A stretch of 64,000 nt of DNA from Thelonectria olida. Lineage: Eukaryota; Ascomycota; Sordariomycetes; Hypocreales; Nectriaceae. Below are positions 57,730 through 64,000 of the stretch, one piece after another. How positions within the stretch are numbered: position 1 is the stretch's first letter; each line of letters starts with the position of its first letter. A program made the translations under genes and the position numbers. The stretch is taken from assembly GCA_020736575.1 (NCBI GenBank), contig JAGPYM010000036.1:248001-312000 (forward strand), read 5' to 3'. The notes beneath the pieces are model-generated. The model was not told the DNA's origin. It ran no database searches and saw only the letters and a program-made list of their open reading frames with translations.

Positions 57730-59191
57730 CTTGCTGGCACTCACCAGATGGTGAACAGGTACATCTGGACGGATTACTATATGATTAGTGGAGGGACATC
57801 AAGTGTGTTCAGAACGGTCTGGTCATTTCCGTAGTAGTTCCCTTAGACACCCTCCGACGGGCACTGGGAAGAAAGGCGGAAAAGAAGATGAAAAAAGACA
57901 ATGGTAGCCAACTCTCCTCCCTGCCCCCAAATGCTAGGGATAGATTGAAGGATTGACATGAGTTCTGTTTCGAAATAGAATGGATGTTGAACCTGTTTCT
58001 TGTCAGCCAGGACACTGTGCAGCTACTTTAGCGTGTGATGGGTGACGGGTGACGGGCGGTGGAAGATGGGTGATTTTCCAGATGGCGTCAGGCGCTGCCG
58101 TGCCGTCCATGTACCGGGCTTCGAGTGTGTAACTGTGTTGTGTGCTAGTTATTCCCGGCGTGGGTGGTGTGGGAGTGGTGATGGTGATGGTCAGTGGTGA
58201 TGGCGTGGAGGGAGGAGAAAGTTGTCGCCCTGCCTTGTCCAAGTCTTTGCGCCTGTGGAGAGCTCTGAGTGGAGAGCTTGAGCGGAATGGCCATCAGGAG
58301 GCCCGTGTGCAGATCAAGGCCCCTGCGAGCCTGGGCCAACATGGAAGCAACGACAAACGTCCACACTCCACAGCCCAAAATGTGGAGTCCTGTGAGTGGA
58401 CTCTGCTTAGCGCGAAGTGGACCCTGATGCAAATGCGTTGGAGCTTCGCTGCTTCACGACTTAACGGGAGATGGATCAAGGATCATCACTCGAAGCCCTC
58501 GACCCCACTCCCCATGTTTGCCTCACTCGCAGAATCGCAAATGTCGGCCCTCTCTCGTTGCAGAAGCTCAGGCTTGCCGCCCGTTATGTTGATTTCGCCC
58601 CTCTAAAGCTCCCCTGCCGTCACTCACATGTCCGGACGGAGCCCCGAGTCCCCTGTCCTGTTCCTTCCACGCGCAAAATGATGAAGGGCCAACCAGTTTG
58701 ACAGCCCAGGGCTTCGCCCGCAAGCCCGAACCTGGCACGCCGGGCGACAAGGCCAGCTCCAGATCCGCATCGCACATGTTCGAACTGGCGATCAGATTCA
58801 ATTGGGGCGTGATCGTCGTGGGCGCGCCTCGGCTTTGTGAATCTCCCGTCGAGTCATTGCACCACGTAATACTCGGTTTGCAAACCCCCAGCAAAAGAGG
58901 CAGAGAAATAACCACCAGATACCTATTCCCGTGGCCGTGCAACGTGCCATGCAGCGGCCAGGCCGTCCAGCATCACTGACCCGCCGTAGGCTGGCCGTTG
59001 GGCCAACGGCTCCCGAGTTCATGGAGACGAAGGCAGGCACCATCAGGGAGACGATGGACGAAAACAAGGCAGAATCTCAGGTCAAATGTCGTCATAAATT
59101 CGTTAAAAATGGCTATCGTATGAGTGAACAAATACAGTACATGGAAGAAAAGAATGGTCCCAATTATTCCGCCCTGTCACACAAAGCCCTG
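57730..59191. other. Intergenic region
   Basis: 1.46 kb between two 3' ends; no supported gene. Confidence 0.5.
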
Positions 59192-59698
59192 CTACTTCTT
59201 CACATAATGGTCATAGATGGAAGCATCGTAATGGGGGTTGCCCATCCACCCAAACACCCTCTCGCCCAGCTCCTGGGTGCCACCATGCCGACCCAGGGCA
59301 CGTGGATCGAGCTGTTTCCTCTGGGGCTCGTTGGTGTCGGGCGCCGTGAGTACGTTGACAACCCACGCCAGATATTCGCCGTCCTGGGAATACCGGCCGT
59401 CCTGGAATTTCTCAAAGGCGGACGGCGGCCGCGGGGACTGCGTGGGCGTCGACGACTTGTGGTAACGCGAGACTGTACGCGTCTGGGTCGGGGTCTGGGC
59501 TTGGCTGTAGTAAGGGTGGTATCCGCAGAGGACTCGAGAGTCACGGCCGCCCTGCATAAAATGTAAAAAACAGGAGGTTAGTGAAATTGTGTGTGGCGAG
59601 CGGGTGAGATGCAAGGGAGGCGGAGCGAGTGAATGTAAGACGACGGGAGGGAGGTTGGAAAAGAGGGTGAATGTACATACCTGGAATTGTTGGGACAT
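59192..59698 (-). CDS. Small uncharacterised protein
   Basis: Exon 1 (59681-59698) encodes MSQQFQ; a 129-bp intron with CACTAAC branch and a TATGCAG acceptor leads to exon 2 (59192-59551). The product is 125 residues. It begins with a Y/Q/T-rich stretch (YHPYYSQAQTPTQTRTVSRY). A compact helical part follows (SAFEKFQDGRYSQDGEYLAW), and it ends FGWMGNPHYDASIYDHYVKK. The splice signals and composition support a real gene. No domain known to me. Confidence 0.6.
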   Translation of the reverse strand: MSQQFQVCTFTLFSNLPPVVLHSLAPPPLHLTRSPHTISLTSCFLHFMQGGRDSRVLCGYHPYYSQAQTPTQTRTVSRYHKSSTPTQSPRPPSAFEKFQDGRYSQDGEYLAWVVNVLTAPDTNEPQRKQLDPRALGRHGGTQELGERVFGWMGNPHYDASIYDHYVKK

Positions 59699-62321
59699 GT
59701 TCCAAACTGTTAAATGCTTGGTCCTCTTTATGTATACTTTGTATGTGTGTGTGAGAGTGTGTGATTAAAGGTGTCTCGGAAGATGGATGGACGCCTGAGA
59801 GTGAGGTTGAGGTGGAGTGGGAATTATATGGATATTTTCCGAGCTTCGGTTTTTGGTCTTCTCTCTTTTCTCGGGAGCTCACAGGCTGCTTTATAATATT
59901 TCGACTTTGGGCCAAACTACCGTCAAGGCTCGGTAAACGCTGGACAGGCAAGGAAAAATAAATAACAGCGCAGAAAGTGAGCGAGGCGCAATGGGACGGC
60001 TACGTGCGTGGGCTTGTGCAAGTGGTGTGTGGTGCGTGGTCACGTCCATTGTCCCCGCATCCGGTGGACGGGCATTGACGAAATGTGCACTTGTGTAATG
60101 CAGTCAGAATGCCTGTCTGCCCGAAAGTGCGGGAGATTGTTGGCCCAAGGATAATTCCATAGTGACTTCGTACGCACAATTGATTACCTGCCCAAACGAG
60201 CCATAATACCTTTGGCTATGACATGACATGTCCGGGGGGACGTTGGGGCACTGCAATCCCAGGTGGATGCCCCGTTGTCTCTCGCCTAGATAGAGTCCAG
60301 GGCCACCAAAGACGGACAATTTCGGGCAGTGTAAGGCAGAATCTTCTCACGGCACAAGCACTCAAGAGGCCCGAAACGTGAACCCGCTGCGGACTGCGGT
60401 TGACTGCTGCCCCGCTTCGACGAAATGGTCCATTCTGGTGTCGGCGGCCTGCATGGTGCTGTTGGTGTCTGGTCCTTGGCTGCATCTGCATCTACGCGCC
60501 GACGTTGAACACTTTGGATCCTCAAGTATGGGGTCTCGAATGCTCTTATGACCAGAGACAGAGTGTGTGCGTCTTGCTCACACCGACTTCTGGTATCTCA
60601 GTGTTGTGGCTGTGGTGGGAAGGCCGATGCACCAACTTCAAGATGGATGTAGTAAGATGCAGCTTGTCGACCGCCATCCATATTTGGCTGGGGCTCGCGT
60701 TATTCCTTTAATCCGAAGAATCGAGGCCATTTTTCATTTACGATGATTACCATGGCATTGTACGTAGGGGTTCTTTCACGAGCAGCAAGTGGCTCTTTGG
60801 ATCCCCTCCTCCGATGGCCTTGTTCATCCGATGATCCGACCAACACCATGCAATAAAACTCGAATAATCCTGGGTCCAACAGTTTCCTCCCTGCTTCCAA
60901 CTCAAGTCATCGGAAATGGAAAAGACGGTGATGAGATACGTACCCGTGCCCCAGTCTCCCTGTCATTGCCTTGTGCATGTCTCTCGTTTTGACACTTGAT
61001 TTTTCATATTCTAATTGGGTCGTGGCAAACTCTTGCCAAACCACACTTCGTGGCCGATGCTAACGCTCATAGCCAACTTCACCCAGGAGCGCATATCGAA
61101 GGAAATAGCACCTTTTCACGGTTCCACGTGAGTGATTTTGACTGCTGGGGCACATGGAGCTTTGGGCATTTTCGCCAGGGTTTGCCTCGAAATCAGCGCT
61201 TGTTGTGTTGGTCGAGTTTCGAGTTGGGTGCAAGTCCCCGGACAACTCTGTCAGGGGTGGCCTGGCAAACAGATAGGTTAGTTCCCGGCTTACGCGCCAG
61301 TGGCCACTGACTTACTCCCGGCCTTGATAGTGCCGTTGTGAGTGATCAGGGTCTCGTGGAGCTCATGAAGACCAACAAGCAAACACTTTCGTGGCTTGAG
61401 GCGTCCGCTGCAGCTGTATTCCCGGGGGCCAAAAGAGAGACGACTTTGACAATTGGCATCGAACTATGGGGCTGTGTGCGAAACACTGTGTCAGCACTGT
61501 ACGACCCTTCCCCCTCGTCCTGATGTCTTGCTCAACCCAAGGGCAATGGACGATTCGCCCAATCAAAGGTGTTTATTTCAGAGCATTGATCCCAAAGAGC
61601 TCCCTGATTCGTGCTTTGGCCTGTCTTGCTTTGGCGCGAGTCGGCATGACAGCCACCGACCTGGACCTCCATGTCAACAAGCTCCGAGACGCAGCGTCAG
61701 TCGCAAACTCTCGCACCGCGACCACGAGAGATGCTTGTACTGCTTTTACACTTTGCAGCAACCCTAAAGAACGGAATAAAAGCAGAAGCACCCGACAACA
61801 TCCAAAGTAAACAAACATCCCTCCTGCACACTTTCGCAGTAAACACGAACTCGTTTCTCGACTCACCGGCCAAGCCTTCGTCGCTTTCTGGTTGCAGCCA
61901 AGAATCGCATTCTCGATCCCCAAAGACCATCTCCCACTTCGAGTGTGGGAACTCAGTCACATCGGCGCGCCACCAGCTGAAAATCAAAAGGAATTCGGGG
62001 TAGGCATCCTGATCCACACACCCCATCGAGACCTATGATTGCCCGCTAACTTGCGAGACAGCTCAAACGCAAGGGAGATCAAAAGAGTTCAAGAGTATTG
62101 AGCACTCGCGGCTTGTGGAGATTGCCCTCTTCCCCCGTGCTTGGCGAGGCGGGACTCAAGCTGATCAACGCCCTGGATCCCCCCTCAACAAGCTCGTTCA
62201 TCTTTCTCCCCGATCAGATTCTCGGTCTGGCTTGCGGCTTTTACGTACTTAATTAGACGGGCCCCAAGGCAATCAGGAGGCCCTGTCCCTGTTCCGCTGT
62301 CATACCAACTCAGCCAAGTTC
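59699..62321. other. 2.6-kb gene-poor region
   Basis: Holds the promoter of the small minus-strand gene on the left. Short open frames only; no supported gene, RNA gene or transposon. Confidence 0.5.
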
Positions 62322-62978
62322 ATGGACCGTAATTCCCACTTTGCCTCGTCCGCTCCCACTACGACTCATCCGACCAAGGCGACCTCGTCCGCCATGGCAG
62401 CTAATCCCAATTCTATCAAGGCATCGCCTTCGATCTCCTCTGCTCCTACACCACCCACTCACGAGAAGAAGAAGTGCAGCAGCACTTGTGCCATCGACGA
62501 CTCCGACGATGAGGACTACGAGGAGTCTCTAGAGGACTTCAAGAAGTCCATCGAGTCCTCCTGGTCCAGCTGCCGGACCCGCTACCTCAACACCGCAAAC
62601 AGCAGCAACAACAGCAGCGTTGCTCGACGGTCCAACCTCACCCTCATGTTCGAACGAGAAGAGCAGGCAGAGAAAGCGCGTGCTCAAAAGCGAAAAGAAC
62701 TAGAGGAACAGGGCATTCTGACGGGCCCGGTGTCAACAGAGCACAAGCGTGAACACACTCCACCACTTGAAGCCACAAACGCCCACAACAACAATGACAA
62801 CAGCAACCTCTCCACAGCCGACACTTCAGGTCTCCAAGTCACACCTCAACAACGGATACCCCCGATGAACAGGGACTTTCACTTCCTCAAGGATGTCTAC
62901 AACCTTGACAAGCGGAAGCCATCCGAGGAGGACCGGCAGTTCTGGCATCGGCAGCTGAACATACCAAACGCGTGGTAG
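62322..62978 (+). CDS. Uncharacterised, mostly disordered protein
   Basis: Single exon of 218 residues. The first 45 residues are S/T/P-rich. An acidic segment CAIDDSDDEDYEESLEDFKK is followed by a helical part (NLTLMFEREEQAEKARAQKR), an asparagine-rich linker and a well-ordered-looking C-terminus (RDFHFLKDVYNLDKRKPSEE, ending LNIPNAW). A second ATG at 62395 is a possible start. No family recognised; codon use and composition support it being genuine. Confidence 0.55.
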   Translation: MDRNSHFASSAPTTTHPTKATSSAMAANPNSIKASPSISSAPTPPTHEKKKCSSTCAIDDSDDEDYEESLEDFKKSIESSWSSCRTRYLNTANSSNNSSVARRSNLTLMFEREEQAEKARAQKRKELEEQGILTGPVSTEHKREHTPPLEATNAHNNNDNSNLSTADTSGLQVTPQQRIPPMNRDFHFLKDVYNLDKRKPSEEDRQFWHRQLNIPNAW

Positions 62979-63625
62979 ACGGGAATTGGATCAATGTTTG
63001 ACGTCCACTGGCATGGACTATGGGCAATGCATAATGGGTAACGGGCGGCGGGTAATGGATACCAGGATACCAAGTCAAGGATCTAAGGGCTCAAGGGTCT
63101 AAGGATATGTAATGAATGATACCTCGGTCAACGGTTTGAGGGTCCAAGGTCCGAGGTAATGATCCTCAGGGCACGGATTCAAGGTTGGCTTATTTTTTTT
63201 TTTTTAACGTTAATGATTGAGTTTGCGATCGATTACGGGCCGGGAATTGGCGATTTATTACGTAGCACGTCAGTCAGCATGGAACTGCGGTGGACGTTGA
63301 CTAGCACCCGAAGTTAGCAGCGTCAGGTAGATGGGATCGGCAAGGTCCCGTCGGGCAGCAGGCAACTAGGGACCTTCCATATTAGGGCAGCACTTCCAAT
63401 GAAAGGCAGCAGGCAAGGCGGGCAGGCAGTTTGGCTGTGCGGTCAGCGGGTGGTCAGTGCAGGCAGGCGCCTAGGCAGTTAGGGTGGCAGTTGTGGGTGC
63501 TCCCTTCCCGCTGGGGCTGTGGAGCCCTCGTCCCAAAGCACGTGACTTTTTTCCTACCTTGCGCGGGCTTTTGCATTGTTTGGCCACGTTCGGGTTCCGA
63601 CAGCCCTCCTTCTAGAAGCTCACAA
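62979..63625. other. Intergenic region
   Basis: About 650 bp with degenerate GGGTCTAAGG/AAGGTCC-like repeats (63060-63175), a 14-bp T-tract near 63193 and GGCAGGCAG-rich sequence (63405-63475). Presumed promoter of the last gene at its right end. Confidence 0.5.
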
Positions 63626-64000
63626 ATGATCCGGCATCCGTCCCAACGAGATTCGCCAGCAGCCCACATCGACTCTGAAGAAGCGCGGTCCCTTTCTTCT
63701 CAGTCCGATGCCGCGCAGTCCGTCGTCAGCAGTGCCAACGTCAGCGTCATCAACAGCGAGCCTTCCGGCGACGGTCCTGTAGCTGGAGCCCTTGAGTGGG
63801 AAGAAGCCGGTCTAAAGCTACGGCCCATTATTTACTTTGGGCTGAACCCCCTGGACGAGCGTTCGACCAGTCTCCAGCGGGATGCCATAATCTCCATTGC
63901 GTGGATCCAGCCAAAGTCCATTGGTGTAAAACAATGGGACTTGGGCTTGCCCCCCGAGTGTATGTCCTTATGTGACTGTATCAAGCAGGTTCGTGAGAAG
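63626..64000 (+). CDS. Unidentified protein, 5' end only (cut by window edge)
   Basis: Open from the ATG at 63626 (MIRHPSQRDSPAAHIDSEEA) to the window end. A serine/valine-rich N-terminus leads to a more ordered part LKLRPIIYFGLNPLDERSTS and ISIAWIQPKSIGVKQWDLGL. A perfect GTATGT donor at about 63960 suggests the first exon may end there at PPE. No family can be assigned from this fragment. Confidence 0.5.
   Translation, partial: MIRHPSQRDSPAAHIDSEEARSLSSQSDAAQSVVSSANVSVINSEPSGDGPVAGALEWEEAGLKLRPIIYFGLNPLDERSTSLQRDAIISIAWIQPKSIGVKQWDLGLPPECMSLCDCIKQVREK

Noticed and set aside
1..64000. tRNA, rRNA, CRISPR arrays, bacterial operons or complete transposons
   Set aside because: No cloverleaf-like sequence with A and B boxes, no spacer-repeat arrays, and no transposase or reverse-transcriptase motifs were seen by eye. 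A tRNAscan or RepeatMasker run would be decisive.

Overview
This is a chromosomal window from a filamentous ascomycete, almost certainly a member of the Hypocreales (Sordariomycetes). Genes carry many short introns of 50-130 bp with GTRNGT donors and CTAAC/CTGAC branch points, and intergenic spaces are long. The gene set REV3-SLU7-RPS9-RPL21-SLA2 is the conserved left flank of the Pezizomycotina mating-type (MAT) locus, and COX13 belongs to its right flank. I cannot name the species.

Layout. 1-1351: 5' part of a sodium:solute (urea-type) symporter, minus strand. 2502-16061: conserved block with REV3 (-), SLU7 (+), RPS9 (-), RPL21 (+) and SLA2 (+). 16062-24610: a MAT1-1 idiomorph with all three genes, MAT1-1-2 (+), a 3.5-kb gene-poor spacer, MAT1-1-1 alpha-box (-), then MAT1-1-3 HMG-box (+). 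24611-27175: decayed or unidentified coding sequence where APN2 would be expected. 27176-27903: COX13 (+). 28.3-32.6 kb: an accessory-looking stretch with a 21-bp minisatellite reading frame, a bZIP-like gene with a probable frameshift, and a small repeat-rich coiled-coil gene with an in-frame stop. 37191-43905: ApsA/Num1-type nuclear-migration and cortical-anchor protein. 45.3-64 kb: an uncharacterised coiled-coil protein, a histidine-phosphatase-superfamily protein, a kinase-fold-like protein and several unidentified proteins separated by long gene-poor stretches.

How it works together. The MAT1-1 genes specify mating identity. MAT1-1-1 and MAT1-1-3 diverge from one 674-bp region. A 138-bp repeat block sits upstream of MAT1-1-2 in inverted orientation to related sequence in the MAT1-1-1/MAT1-1-3 promoter. 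The MAT gene order (2, 1, 3) differs from the usual 1-2-3, and inverting the segment between these repeats restores it. This is the most interesting signal in the window: a candidate repeat-mediated inversion inside a mating-type locus. Housekeeping genes are ordinary, with head-to-head promoters for REV3/SLU7 and RPS9/RPL21.
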